From Acidobacteriaceae bacterium KBS 89 (GTDB lineage: Bacteria; Acidobacteriota; Terriglobia; Terriglobales; Acidobacteriaceae): a stretch of DNA of 64,000 nt. A program made the translations under genes and the position numbers. The stretch's first letter is position 1. Each line of letters starts with the position of its first letter. This document shows, one piece after another, positions 8,815 to 17,682 of this stretch. The notes under the pieces are model-generated. The model was given only the letters and a program-made list of their open reading frames with translations, had not been told where the DNA came from and made no database searches. The stretch spans positions 1,385,147 through 1,449,146 of the forward strand of contig KB906754.1 in assembly GCA_000381605.1 (NCBI GenBank), read 5' to 3'.

Positions 8815-9285
8815 TCATCTGCGCGCCTTACCAGTCGATCCAGCCAAACGCAAACAAAGCTCCTCCACAGCACGCATCTGTTCCAGCATCCCCGCCAGCT
8901 TCGTCACCCCCACATTTCTCTCAAAGTGAGTCTGCATCCGATCAAAGATCCCCACCACCCGGACAGCCCGCCGCCTGCCCAGCGGTTGCAGAACCAACCG
9001 AAACGACCGCGCATCCTCCGGATCGATTCGTCGCCGCACCAACCCCTTCGCCTCCAGCGACGAGACGCAGTGACTCACATTCCCCCGCGTCGTCTGAAAC
9101 GTCTCAGCCAGATCCGAAGGCTTGATGCCACCCTTCTTCTCGAAAAAGATCGCGGCCAGCATCAGCGCCTCGAAGAACGTAAGCTCCTCCTCCCGCAAAA
9201 TCGCATTCAGCGAGGCTTCCGTCCTGCGAGCAATCCGACTCGCCTGAAAAATAGGGCTCTGCTGCAAAAACGCTTCAATCCTCAT
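8815..9285 (-). CDS. MarR-family transcriptional regulator
   Basis: The 156-residue product has the MarR winged helix: LTFFEALMLAAIFF, then GIKPSDLAETFQTTRGNVSH (recognition helix), CVSSLEAKGLVRRRIDPEDARSF with the expected DxRS-type wing, and a C-terminal dimerisation helix. MarR repressors bind palindromes near their own start and release on binding small ligands. A perfect 14-base palindrome lies 15 bases upstream of this start, between this gene and the divergent TonB-dependent receptor gene, so it probably controls both. The ATG is preceded by GAAGG; an upstream in-frame GTG adds four residues. Confidence 0.87.
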   Translation of the reverse strand: MRIEAFLQQSPIFQASRIARRTEASLNAILREEELTFFEALMLAAIFFEKKGGIKPSDLAETFQTTRGNVSHCVSSLEAKGLVRRRIDPEDARSFRLVLQPLGRRRAVRVVGIFDRMQTHFERNVGVTKLAGMLEQMRAVEELCLRLAGSTGKARR

Positions 9286-9300
9286 CGGGGCCTTCACATC

Positions 9301-9314
9301 TAGTTGATCAACTA
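9301..9314. promoter_or_regulatory. Palindromic operator candidate for the MarR regulator
   Basis: TAGTTGATCAACTA is a perfect 14-base palindrome in the divergent gap between the marR-type gene and the TonB-dependent receptor gene. Such sites next to a MarR gene are usually its own operator. An AT-rich stretch (CTATTTATAAC) follows and may hold a promoter -10 region. Confidence 0.6.
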
Positions 9315-9410
9315 AACTATTTATAACAAAACAAAACTAATCCCTCTCGCCATAGATTTCGATGGATGATCGTTACAGCATCAGACCGCACTACCGATGC
9401 GCCGCAAATC

Positions 9411-11273
9411 ATGAAAATTTACCCAGCTCATATCCTTCTCTACCTAAGTACCGCCGTAGCTCAGCAGCCCCAGCAAACCCACTCGTCGGACTCCACCCCC
9501 GCACAACCACAACCCATCCCCATCGCACAAAGCATCACCGTCACCACCACCCTCGAACCCCTCCCCCTCGCCGAAAGCAATCGCTCCGTCAACCTCATCT
9601 CCCCTCGCGAGCAGCCCCTCATCTCGAACTCCGTCGTCGACTTTCTCCGCCAGGACTCCTCCCTCAACCTGCAGGCCCGCGCCCCCAACGGCGTCCAGGC
9701 CGATCTCTCCCTCCGCGGCACCACATTCGAGCAATCCCTCGTCCTCCTCAACGGCCTCCGCATCAACGACCCCGAGACCGGCCACCTGAATCTGGATATC
9801 CCCATCCCCCTCGACGCCGTTACCCGCATCGACATCCTGCACGGCTCAGGTTCCACCTTCTACGGCTCCGACGCCATCGGCGGCGCAGTCAACCTCCTCA
9901 CCCAACCACCAGCGCCGGGCTTCAACGTCGTCGCTAGCATCGGCGGCGGCAGCAACAGTTCCATCGAGCAACACCTCCGCGCCGCCTACACTACAGGCCC
10001 AATCGCCGAACAGCTCACCGCCAGCCGCGACACCTCCGACGGCTTCATTCCCGACCGCAACTACAGCAGCAACGCCCTGGCCTCCGAAACCTGGCTCACC
10101 ACAAAGCCCGGCACCACCGACATTCTCCTCGCCACCAGCGACCGCCCCTACGGCGCCAGCCAGTTCTACGGCCCTTACCCCTCATGGGAACGCACCAAGG
10201 GATGGTTCGCCAGCATCCAACAGCAACTCGGCCCCCAGACCGCCGCCAGCTTCGGCTATCGACGCCACACCGACCTCTTCGTCCTCTTCGTCGACCAACC
10301 CGCCATCTACGAGAACAACCACATCACTACCAGCTACGAAGGCGCCCTCCGCCGAGCCGACACACTCAGCCCAAACACCACCTTCTCTTACGGCCTCGAA
10401 GCCGATGGCGACAGCATCCACTCGAACTCCCTCGGCCAGCACGCCCGCAACCAGGGCGCCGGCTACGCCAATCTCAATCTCACCGCATTGGGCCGTTTCT
10501 CGGTCTCACTCGGCATCCGCGACGAGATCCTCACCGGCTCCAGCAATGGAAACGAGAACGTCTTCTCCCCCTCCGTCGCCGCCGCCTACACTCTCACCCG
10601 CACCGTGCGTCTCCGCGCCTCCGCCGGCCACGGCTTCCGCCTGCCCACCTACGTCGACCTCTACTACTCCGACCCCACCACCATCGGCAACCCCAACCTC
10701 CAACCCGAATCCTCCTGGAGCTACGAAGCCGGCGCAGAATGGACCCCCACCAACAGCCGCCTCACCCTCAACGCTGCCGCCTTCCGCCTCCAGGAAAAAG
10801 ACGCGATCGACTACGCCAAAACCATCCTCACCACCCCGGCCCTCACCTTCGCCGAACCGTGGCAAGCCATCAACATCCAGAGCCTCAACATCACCGGAGC
10901 CGAAGCCACCGTCCGCCTCCGCCTAACCAACAACCAGCAACTCCAATTCAGTTACACAGCCACTCACGCAGGCCCACCCCCACCCAACATCCTCTCCGAG
11001 TACGCCTACAACTACGCCGCCCAAAACGCCCTCTTTCTCTGGACGGGAACGTTCCGCCAACTCACCGCCCACACCCAGGTCAACATCGTCCAAAAGACCC
11101 AGCACACCGCCTACCCACTCTGGGACGTAGCCCTCTCACGCAACACCGGCCACATCCGCCCCTACCTCCGCGCACTCAACCTAAGCAACACCGGCTACCA
11201 GGAGATCCCCCAAGTCCCCCTGCAAGGCCGCACTATCATGGCCGGCACAGAATTCAACTGGTCTCGCAGATAA
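9411..11273 (+). CDS. TonB-dependent outer-membrane receptor (BtuB-like)
   Basis: The 620-residue protein starts with a short signal peptide (ILLYLSTAVAQQ), then a TonB-box-like ITVTTTLEP, a plug domain (LSLRGTTFEQSLVLLNGLRI, IDILHGSGSTFYGSDAIGG) and a long beta-barrel with alternating strands ending in FNWSRR, where C-terminal assembly signals lie. It imports a scarce ligand such as a siderophore or cobalamin across the outer membrane using TonB energy; the ligand cannot be told from sequence. Start chosen at the ATG giving MKIYPAHILL. Divergent from a MarR regulator with a shared palindrome, so expression is probably ligand-controlled. The downstream glycosidase-like gene suggests a plant-sugar link, but this is weak. 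Confidence 0.87.
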   Translation: MKIYPAHILLYLSTAVAQQPQQTHSSDSTPAQPQPIPIAQSITVTTTLEPLPLAESNRSVNLISPREQPLISNSVVDFLRQDSSLNLQARAPNGVQADLSLRGTTFEQSLVLLNGLRINDPETGHLNLDIPIPLDAVTRIDILHGSGSTFYGSDAIGGAVNLLTQPPAPGFNVVASIGGGSNSSIEQHLRAAYTTGPIAEQLTASRDTSDGFIPDRNYSSNALASETWLTTKPGTTDILLATSDRPYGASQFYGPYPSWERTKGWFASIQQQLGPQTAASFGYRRHTDLFVLFVDQPAIYENNHITTSYEGALRRADTLSPNTTFSYGLEADGDSIHSNSLGQHARNQGAGYANLNLTALGRFSVSLGIRDEILTGSSNGNENVFSPSVAAAYTLTRTVRLRASAGHGFRLPTYVDLYYSDPTTIGNPNLQPESSWSYEAGAEWTPTNSRLTLNAAAFRLQEKDAIDYAKTILTTPALTFAEPWQAINIQSLNITGAEATVRLRLTNNQQLQFSYTATHAGPPPPNILSEYAYNYAAQNALFLWTGTFRQLTAHTQVNIVQKTQHTAYPLWDVALSRNTGHIRPYLRALNLSNTGYQEIPQVPLQGRTIMAGTEFNWSRR

Positions 11274-11312
11274 CCATCCGACGCGTCGCACGCGCGTATC
11301 TATAATTGCGCC

Positions 11313-12899
11313 GTGAAACAATCCCCTCCCAAAAACTCTCTCAATCCGCTCTACGCATCGAGACGCGCATTCCTTCAAACCGCAACAAGCGCCGCTCTTG
11401 GCTTCACCGCAAGCACCGGACTCGCCGCAGACTCTACCAGCGACAAACCTGCGAATCCTTTCCTCGGCAACTGTCCCCAGCGCCCGTTGCCCCGCATCGT
11501 CATTCACCCAGACGGTCATCTCCTCCAGGGACAAGACGGTTCACCATTCTTCTGGCTCGGCGACACCGCATGGCAACTCATCCACTCCACCACGCCCGAC
11601 GAGTGCTCGTACTATCTGCAAACAAGAGCGCGCCAGGGATTCACCGTTATCCAGACCGTCGTCCTTGCCGAGATGAACGGCATCACCAAGCCGACAGCCA
11701 CCGCCACGCAGCCATTTCTCGGAAACGATCCCCTCCATCCCAACGAGCAGTACTTCAACCGCGTCGTCCAGATCGTCGACGAAGCCGCCAGCCTAGGCCT
11801 CTACGTCGCGCTCGTCCCAACCTGGGGAGACAAACTTACCGCACCCTGGGGTGCTGGCCCGCGCCTCTTTCGCAACGACAATCTCAACGTCGCCCGCCAA
11901 TATACGCAATACCTCGCAGGCAAAGTCAAAGACCGCACCAACGTCTTGTGGATGCTCGGCGGCGATCGTCCCCCACGCATCAAAGGCACCGGCAACCCCT
12001 CATTCGAGAAGTCCGCAACCGACGCAGGCATTCCCCTCGACACTGACTGGACGCCCATCTGGCGCGCGCTCGCTGAAGGCCTGAAAGAAGGAACGGGAGC
12101 CACTCCGACAGTCGTCTACCACCCACAGGGCGGTCCGGACTCCTCCTCCGTCTATCTCGCAAACGAGCCATGGCTCTCCATCAACGGCATGCAGAGCAGC
12201 CACGGAAGCGGTCACGACGTTCCCGTCTGGGACTGGATCGCTCGCGACTACGCCATGTCTCCCCCCAAACCAACCCTCGACCTCGAACCGAACTACGAAG
12301 ACCACCCCTTCAACCCGTGGCCAACCTGGGACCCCACAACCGGATATTTTCGCGACTACGACGTTCGCAAGCAGGTCTACCGCTCCGTCTTCGCCGGCGC
12401 ATGCGGAGTCACCTACGGCCACCACGCCGTGTGGCAGTTCGCCGGCAAACGGAACGGCGTCATCAACCACGCGGATCGCGACTGGATCGACGCTCTCTAT
12501 CGCCCAGCCGCCCGGCAGATGGTATTCCTTCGTCTGCTCGTCCTCTCCCGCCCGTTCTTTCGCCGCGTTCCCGACCAGACAATGATTCACGGAGATCCCG
12601 GCAAGGGCGGTCTCCATCTCCAGGCAATTCGAGATCGCGAAGGAACCTGCGCCTTCATCTACTTCCCTTTGAACGACCAGACAGCCACCATCAACATGGA
12701 CTCCATGAAATCCCACCGCCTCCGAGCGTGGTGGTACGACCCCAGAACAGGCGTCGGCACCTTGATCGAAGACAAGCCAGCAACCGATCCAACCACCACG
12801 CGCGACTTCCGTTCCCCACCCTACGGCCCCGACTGGGTCCTCGTCCTCGACGACGCCACAACAAACTATCCACCTCCGGGCCTCTCCGCGCACACCTGA
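11313..12899 (+). CDS. Tat-exported glycoside hydrolase of the DUF4038/apiosidase-like type
   Basis: The 528-residue protein has a twin-arginine export signal (SRRAFLQTATSAALG) and then a TIM-barrel of the DUF4038 type: GSPFFWLGDTAWQLIH, TRARQGFTVIQTVVLAEM, NVLWMLGGDRPP, and the downstream conserved PTLDLEPNYEDHP. The tail (IYFPLNDQTATINM, RAWWYDPRTG) resembles the putative collagen-binding domain that usually follows. Relatives include apiosidases acting on plant pectin, so a role in plant polysaccharide breakdown is inferred. It starts at GTG. It is on the same strand as the TonB-dependent receptor gene, 39 bases behind it, so the two are probably one unit. Confidence 0.78.
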   Translation: MKQSPPKNSLNPLYASRRAFLQTATSAALGFTASTGLAADSTSDKPANPFLGNCPQRPLPRIVIHPDGHLLQGQDGSPFFWLGDTAWQLIHSTTPDECSYYLQTRARQGFTVIQTVVLAEMNGITKPTATATQPFLGNDPLHPNEQYFNRVVQIVDEAASLGLYVALVPTWGDKLTAPWGAGPRLFRNDNLNVARQYTQYLAGKVKDRTNVLWMLGGDRPPRIKGTGNPSFEKSATDAGIPLDTDWTPIWRALAEGLKEGTGATPTVVYHPQGGPDSSSVYLANEPWLSINGMQSSHGSGHDVPVWDWIARDYAMSPPKPTLDLEPNYEDHPFNPWPTWDPTTGYFRDYDVRKQVYRSVFAGACGVTYGHHAVWQFAGKRNGVINHADRDWIDALYRPAARQMVFLRLLVLSRPFFRRVPDQTMIHGDPGKGGLHLQAIRDREGTCAFIYFPLNDQTATINMDSMKSHRLRAWWYDPRTGVGTLIEDKPATDPTTTRDFRSPPYGPDWVLVLDDATTNYPPPGLSAHT

Positions 12900-12993
12900 A
12901 TGTCTTCAGCACAAGAAAAATGCCGTGCAACGGAGACGTCCCATTGCACAGCACCATAATCCAGAAACAAAGATCTCTCCAGCGAACCCTGAC

Positions 12994-13461
12994 TTACTTC
13001 GCCAGCTCCGCCTTCACAATCTCGCTCACAACCTTCCCATCTGCCCGCAGCCCATCGGCAACAATCTTCTGCTGGACCACCTTCATCACTGAGCCCATAT
13101 CTTTCGGCCCCGGCTTCGTCCCACCCTCCGCGATCGTAGCGATCGCCCCCTGCACCACGCCGCGAATCACATCTTCCCCGGCAGCCTGCGGCAGGTAGCC
13201 TTCGATCATCCCAATCTCCGTCTGCTCCTTCGCGGCCAGCTCCGGCCGTCCGCCCTTGGTAAACGACTCCACCGACTCCTTCCGCTGTTTGATCAGCGTC
13301 GTCAAGATCTGCGACTCCTCTGCATCCGTCAGCTTCTCGCGCTTATCAATCTCCTTGTTCTTCAGCGCCGACTTCACCATCCGCAGCGTGGTCAGCCGAT
13401 GCTCGTCCTTCGCCTTCATCGCCACCACAATGTCCGTCTGAATCTTTTCGCCAATCGTCAT
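12994..13461 (-). CDS. GatB/YqeY domain protein
   Basis: The 155-residue product matches stand-alone YqeY proteins end to end: TDIVVAMKAKDEHRLTTLRM, NKEIDKREKLTDAEE, IKQRKESVESFTKGGRPELA, and the glycine-rich PKDMGSVMKVVQQKI near the end. The fold is shared with the C-terminal tRNA-binding domain of GatB, which is also encoded in this window. The stand-alone family has been linked to tRNA amidation, but its exact role is unclear. Divergently oriented from the class V aminotransferase gene, with a repeat element between them. Confidence 0.9.
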   Translation of the reverse strand: MTIGEKIQTDIVVAMKAKDEHRLTTLRMVKSALKNKEIDKREKLTDAEESQILTTLIKQRKESVESFTKGGRPELAAKEQTEIGMIEGYLPQAAGEDVIRGVVQGAIATIAEGGTKPGPKDMGSVMKVVQQKIVADGLRADGKVVSEIVKAELAK

Positions 13462-13560
13462 CGTTTCCTCGTCTCCATCAAACCAATCCCTAATTATAAG
13501 TAGCGCCGATCACACATTCACCGCCGAGCATCGCGAGGCCCCAAGCCTTTCGCCCACCAA

Positions 13561-13620
13561 GACCGGTACACCCGCCCACGAAGTGGCCGCGCGCCGCGCA
13601 GGCGGCCCGTCCGGCAGGAC
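13561..13620. repeat. 60-base REP-like palindromic repeat, copy 1
   Basis: The segment contains the imperfect palindrome GGCCGCGCGCCGCGCAGGC and ends CGTCCGGCAGGAC. A second copy at 46095-46153 matches it at about nine positions in ten, starting at the same GACCGGTACAC. This copy ends 17 bases before the class V aminotransferase start, in the gap to the divergent YqeY-like gene. Short GC-rich palindromes of this kind are typical REP-type elements; function here is unknown. Confidence 0.85.
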
Positions 13621-13637
13621 CCCGCTACAATAAACGC

Positions 13638-14837
13638 ATGATCCGGAAAACTCGCCTCTTCACCCCTGGCCCGACGCCCCTTCTCCCCGCCGCCCAGTTC
13701 GCCATGGCCGCCGCCGACATCCACCACCGCACGCCCGAGTTCCGTGCGATGTACACCCGAGTCCTCGCCCAGCTCAAAGAGTTCGTCGGCACCAAAAACG
13801 ACGTCATCATTCTCTCCAGCGGTGGCACCGGAGCCATGGAGGCCTCAGTCTCCAACCTGACTTCACCCGGTGATCGCGTACTGGTGCTGACCGCCGGAAA
13901 GTTCGGCGAGCGCTGGGCCTCCCTCGTCAAAGCCTTCGGCTGCCACGCCGACGTCGTCGAAAAGTCCTACGGCCAGACCTTCACCCTCGACGAAGTCAAA
14001 GCCGCCCTCAAGCTCGAAACCCGCGCCGTCTTCGTCCAGGCCACCGAGTCCTCCACCGGCGTCCGCCACGACATCGAAGGCATCGCCAAGCTCCTCAAAT
14101 CCGAAAACTCCGAGGCCCTCCTCGTCGTCGACGCCATCACCGGCCTCGGCACCACGCACCTCGACATGGACGCCTGGGGCGTCGACGTCCTCATCGGCGG
14201 CTCGCAAAAGGCCGTCATGATTCCCCCTGGCCTCAGCTACCTCGCCATCAGCCCCCGCGCCTGGGACCGCATGGAAGCCACCTACAACCCGCGCTACTAC
14301 TTCGACCTCCGCAAAGAGCGCAAGAACGCCGCCAAGGGCGAATCCGCCTACACCCCATCAGTCGCGCTCATCGCCGCACTCGGAGCATCGCTCGACTACA
14401 TCGCCGGACAAGCCGCCACTGCAGAAAATCCCAAAGGCGACCTCGCCGAAGGCCGCAAGAAGCTAGTCGACAACGCCGAAACCTGCGCCGCCATGACCCG
14501 CGCTGCAGCCACCGCGCTAGGCTTCAAACTCTTCGCCCCCAAAGGAGCCGAAGCAGCTGCCGCAACCGCAATCGTCGCCCCCGAAGGCACCGACTCCGGC
14601 ACCCTCGTCAAGGGCCTCAAATCGCAATTCGCCGCCATCGTCACCGACGGCCAGGGCGAGATGAAGGGCCAGCTCTTCCGCATAGCCCACATCGGCTTCT
14701 TCGACTACATGGACACCATCGCCATCATCGGCGCCCTAGAACAAGTCATCCACAAAACCAAACTCCCACTCCCCAACTTCGAATTCGGCAAAGGCCTGAT
14801 CGCCGCACAAAAATTCTTCGCCGACCACGCCAAATGA
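13638..14837 (+). CDS. Class V PLP aminotransferase (serine/phosphoserine or alanine-glyoxylate type)
   Basis: The 399-residue PLP enzyme shows TPGPTPLLPAAQ at the N-terminus, SSGGTGAMEASVSNL, FVQATESSTGVRHDI, VVDAITGLGT and the PLP lysine K191 in GGSQKAVMIPPG. These are the marks of the alanine-glyoxylate / serine-pyruvate aminotransferase group, which in some bacteria acts as phosphoserine aminotransferase. Because serA is 5 kb downstream on the same strand, a role in serine synthesis is plausible, but purine-linked or glyoxylate roles cannot be excluded. A strong hairpin follows the stop codon. Confidence 0.85.
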   Translation: MIRKTRLFTPGPTPLLPAAQFAMAAADIHHRTPEFRAMYTRVLAQLKEFVGTKNDVIILSSGGTGAMEASVSNLTSPGDRVLVLTAGKFGERWASLVKAFGCHADVVEKSYGQTFTLDEVKAALKLETRAVFVQATESSTGVRHDIEGIAKLLKSENSEALLVVDAITGLGTTHLDMDAWGVDVLIGGSQKAVMIPPGLSYLAISPRAWDRMEATYNPRYYFDLRKERKNAAKGESAYTPSVALIAALGASLDYIAGQAATAENPKGDLAEGRKKLVDNAETCAAMTRAAATALGFKLFAPKGAEAAAATAIVAPEGTDSGTLVKGLKSQFAAIVTDGQGEMKGQLFRIAHIGFFDYMDTIAIIGALEQVIHKTKLPLPNFEFGKGLIAAQKFFADHAK

Positions 14838-14847
14838 CCATTGCTAT

Positions 14848-14877
14848 AGCCGCGGCCTTTCAATTAAGGCCGCGGCT
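14848..14877 (+). terminator. 12-bp hairpin after the aminotransferase gene
   Basis: AGCCGCGGCCTT and AAGGCCGCGGCT form a perfect 12-base-pair stem with a 6-base loop, starting 10 bases after the stop codon. No T-run follows, so it may be a factor-assisted terminator or an RNA-stability hairpin. Confidence 0.6.
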
Positions 14878-14944
14878 CCTGGACTGTGCTGAGAATTTGT
14901 AGCTCGTAGCCTTAGATTCCGCTACTCTTGTTCAGCCCACTCGC

Positions 14945-15352
14945 ATGCGCCGCTCCTCCCAAGTCGCCGCACCCCTCCTTGCCGCAGCCGCATTCTCCAT
15001 GCTCGCCGGCTGCCGCAAGCCCGAAATGCAGCGCTGCGTCGACGAACAGAACCACGTAGTCGACGACAAGTTCTGCGCCAACGCCGACCAGCAAGGCGTC
15101 CAGCAAGAGCGCCCCGATGGCCACGGTGGCTTCCTCCCCCTCTTCATCCCCTACCACTACTACTACGGCGGTTGGGGAGGCTACGGCATCGGCAGTGTAG
15201 TCGGCGGTGGCAGCTACGCCCCCGCACCCGGCCGCAGCTACACCACCCGCTCCGGCGTCACCACTCGCGGAGGCTTCGGCAGCAGCTTCTCCGAAGGCGG
15301 CAGCCACAGCAGTAGTGGTTCAAGCGGCCACAGCAGCGGAGCAGGAGCCTAA
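14945..15352 (+). CDS. Small lipoprotein with Gly/Ser-rich tail, partner of the downstream ligase
   Basis: The 135-residue product has a lipoprotein signal (FSMLAGC, lipid cysteine at 22), a short segment with two cysteines (RCVDEQNHVVDDKFC), a Tyr/Gly-rich stretch (PYHYYYGGWGGYG) and a long Gly/Ser tail (SSFSEGG to the C-terminus). Its stop codon overlaps the start of the glutathionylspermidine-synthase-like gene (TAATG), so the two are translationally coupled. This mirrors ygiB-ygiC of enterobacteria, where a DUF1190 envelope protein precedes a YgiC ligase, although this protein is shorter and I cannot confirm homology. It is probably anchored in the envelope. Confidence 0.75.
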   Translation: MRRSSQVAAPLLAAAAFSMLAGCRKPEMQRCVDEQNHVVDDKFCANADQQGVQQERPDGHGGFLPLFIPYHYYYGGWGGYGIGSVVGGGSYAPAPGRSYTTRSGVTTRGGFGSSFSEGGSHSSSGSSGHSSGAGA

Positions 15353-16518
15353 TGCAGCGCATCCCCCTCACCCCTCGCGACAACTGGCAGCAGAAAGTCG
15401 AGTCCGTCGGCCTCACCTTCCACACCCCCGACGTCCCCGAGATGGACCGCCCCTACTGGGACGAGTCCGCCGCCTACCAATTCACCGCCGCAGAAATCGA
15501 CACCCTCGAAGCCGCCGGCAACAAGCTCCAGGAGATGTGCCTCGCCGCCGCCCAACACATCGTCGACGAGAAGCGTTACGCCGAACTCGACATCCCCGCC
15601 TTCGCCATCGAAGCCATCGAGTGGGCCTGGAACAACGAGCCTCCCGCCCTCTACGGCCGCTTCGACGTCGCATGGGCCGGAGCGCAATCAGGCAGCGCCC
15701 CCAAACTCCTCGAGTACAACGCCGACACCCCCACCTCGCTCCTCGAAGCCGCCGTCATCCAATGGTATTGGCTCAAAGACATGCCGCAGAGCCTCGTCTC
15801 CTACAAACCCGACCAGTTCAACTCCATCCACGAAAAACTCATCGCCAAGTGGAAGGACATCGACCCCTACCTCTCCAAGCCCATCTACTTCGCCGCGCTC
15901 GACAACCCCGAAGACCAGCTAACCATCACTTATCTCCGCGACACCGCGCAGCAGGCAAATCTCGACACCCTCCAGCTCTTCCTGCAGGAGATCGGCTGGA
16001 ACGAGGACCAGCAAGCCTTCCTCGACCCCGACGAACACCCCATGTTCTCCATCTTCAAGCTCTACCCATGGGAGGCCATGCTCCAGGAGGAGTTCGGCCC
16101 TCACGCCATCGAAACCTACACCGCCATCCGATGGATTGAGCCCATCTGGAAGATGCTCCTCTCCAACAAAGGCATCCTGCCCATCCTCTGGGAGCTCTAC
16201 CCCAACCACGAGCTCCTGCTCGAATCCCACTTCGATGGCCCCGGCACCATGCGCAACTACGTCCGCAAGCCGCTGATGTCCCGCGAAGGCGCCAACATCA
16301 CCATCGTCCGCGACAACGCCACCATCGCCTCCACCGACGGCCCCTACAACGGCAAGCAGATCTACCAGGCCCTCGCCCCCGTCGCCTTCTTCAACAACCG
16401 CCACCCCATCCTCGGCCTCTGGATGATCGACCAGGACTGCTGCGGCCTCGGAATCCGCGAGTCCGCCGGCCCGATCACTGATAATCTAAGCTCCTTCGTC
16501 CCACACTTCTTCACCTGA
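15352..16518 (+). CDS. Glutathionylspermidine-synthase-like ATP-grasp ligase (YgiC/YjfC type)
   Basis: The 388-residue protein matches the synthetase domain of Gsp synthase without the amidase domain, as in YgiC and YjfC. Visible hallmarks: RPYWDESAAYQFT, LEYNADTPTSLLEA, IRWIEPIWKMLLSNKG, RKPLMSREGANI (ATP-grasp core) and the C-terminal QDCCGLGIRESAGPITDN. Gsp synthase joins a carboxylate to a polyamine amine using ATP; the substrates of the YgiC group are not established. The start codon overlaps the stop of the lipoprotein gene upstream, so the two products very likely act together, perhaps modifying an envelope component. Confidence 0.88.
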   Translation: MQRIPLTPRDNWQQKVESVGLTFHTPDVPEMDRPYWDESAAYQFTAAEIDTLEAAGNKLQEMCLAAAQHIVDEKRYAELDIPAFAIEAIEWAWNNEPPALYGRFDVAWAGAQSGSAPKLLEYNADTPTSLLEAAVIQWYWLKDMPQSLVSYKPDQFNSIHEKLIAKWKDIDPYLSKPIYFAALDNPEDQLTITYLRDTAQQANLDTLQLFLQEIGWNEDQQAFLDPDEHPMFSIFKLYPWEAMLQEEFGPHAIETYTAIRWIEPIWKMLLSNKGILPILWELYPNHELLLESHFDGPGTMRNYVRKPLMSREGANITIVRDNATIASTDGPYNGKQIYQALAPVAFFNNRHPILGLWMIDQDCCGLGIRESAGPITDNLSSFVPHFFT

Positions 16519-16754
16519 GCAACCTGTGCCCGATCGCACGTCAGATCAGCCGCCAGCGCCCTGGATGGACCAGACGCAACGCCTCGAAGCGGGGCCGCTC
16601 GAACACGCCACCACCCGCGACGCCCCGCTGATCTATTCTTTGAACATTAAGCGAAACCTGATAAACAACCTCGTCAAATGACCCTCTGGCGGCCGTCAGT
16701 GATTTCGCCCGCCCGCCAATCTCAACCATCGACCAAAGCAACAGGAGGGCCTCA

Positions 16755-17537
16755 ATGCTCGACGTCCACCCGCCCGCACACGCCGCTCACTCCTGGCGAG
16801 ACTTCTTCATCCACATCGCCACCATCGTCCTTGGCCTGATCATCGCCGTCGGCCTCGAGCAGTCCGTCGAGGCCATTCATAATCACAACGAAGTGGCGGA
16901 GACCCGGCAAGCTCTCGCGGAGGAGCGCCAACAAAACAGGGAAATGTTCCGGCTCAACACGGAAAACTACCTCAAGACCGCCGCCATCTTCGAGAACGAT
17001 CTCCGCATATTTACCTATCTTCGCCAACATCCCGGCACTCCCCAGGCAAAACTGCCCGGCGTTGTACTCTTCCCCTCGCACGTCTTCGAACCAATCAGCT
17101 CCGCATGGACCACCGCAGGACAGACCAACGTCCTCTCTATGATGCCGAGGAAAGAAGTGACCAAAAACTCTGAAACATACTTCGACCTAAAGCGTGCACT
17201 TGAGGGCTACAACCTCATGGTCCTCGCAGCTGCCCGCGCTGCCGCCTACACCTCGCAAACCTCCGACCCCTCCACCCTCTCCCCCGCAAAAGTAGAGCAG
17301 GAGATCGAACTGATCGAGCAGGCCAACGCGCTCCACATGCTCTACGGCCTCTGGCTGCAAAACGTAAATCGCAACCAGCCGGACTTCGTCCCCGGCCTCA
17401 CCGACCGGCAGGTCTTCGCCTTCTCCGCAATGTCAAACGAGAAGGCCTTGCGCGAACAGTTCCCCGAGGCCTTCGCCTTCACACAACGCGACCTCGACGC
17501 CGCCGCAACTATGCTCGACAAATCTACGGCAAAATAA
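16755..17537 (+). CDS. Hypothetical single-pass membrane protein
   Basis: The 260-residue product begins MLDVHPPAHAAHSWRDFF followed by one membrane helix (IHIATIVLGLIIAVGLEQ) and a soluble, mostly helical region with a predicted coiled stretch (RQALAEERQQNREMF). The N-terminal motif recurs in proteins I associate with Acidobacteria, but I know no function. The ATG is preceded by CAGGAGGG. A second start with the same first codons occurs at 17683 but stops after 14 codons, suggesting that a paralogue once stood behind it. Confidence 0.75.
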   Translation: MLDVHPPAHAAHSWRDFFIHIATIVLGLIIAVGLEQSVEAIHNHNEVAETRQALAEERQQNREMFRLNTENYLKTAAIFENDLRIFTYLRQHPGTPQAKLPGVVLFPSHVFEPISSAWTTAGQTNVLSMMPRKEVTKNSETYFDLKRALEGYNLMVLAAARAAAYTSQTSDPSTLSPAKVEQEIELIEQANALHMLYGLWLQNVNRNQPDFVPGLTDRQVFAFSAMSNEKALREQFPEAFAFTQRDLDAAATMLDKSTAK

Positions 17538-17682
17538 TCTTCAACCATCACCCGTATCACGCTCCAATCTGCCACCTGAACCCGCAGCATCCACGACTCC
17601 TCCAGCTCCGCCCTCGCACGAGACAATGCAGAGTCACACGCCAACACCCAACCAAGCACCCGGAGAAACGGAACCCACACCC

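Noticed and set aside
10184..11305. Long open frame offset from the TonB-dependent receptor gene
   Set aside because: Low-complexity Arg/Pro/His-rich translation produced by the C-rich codon bias of the real gene; no domain recognised.
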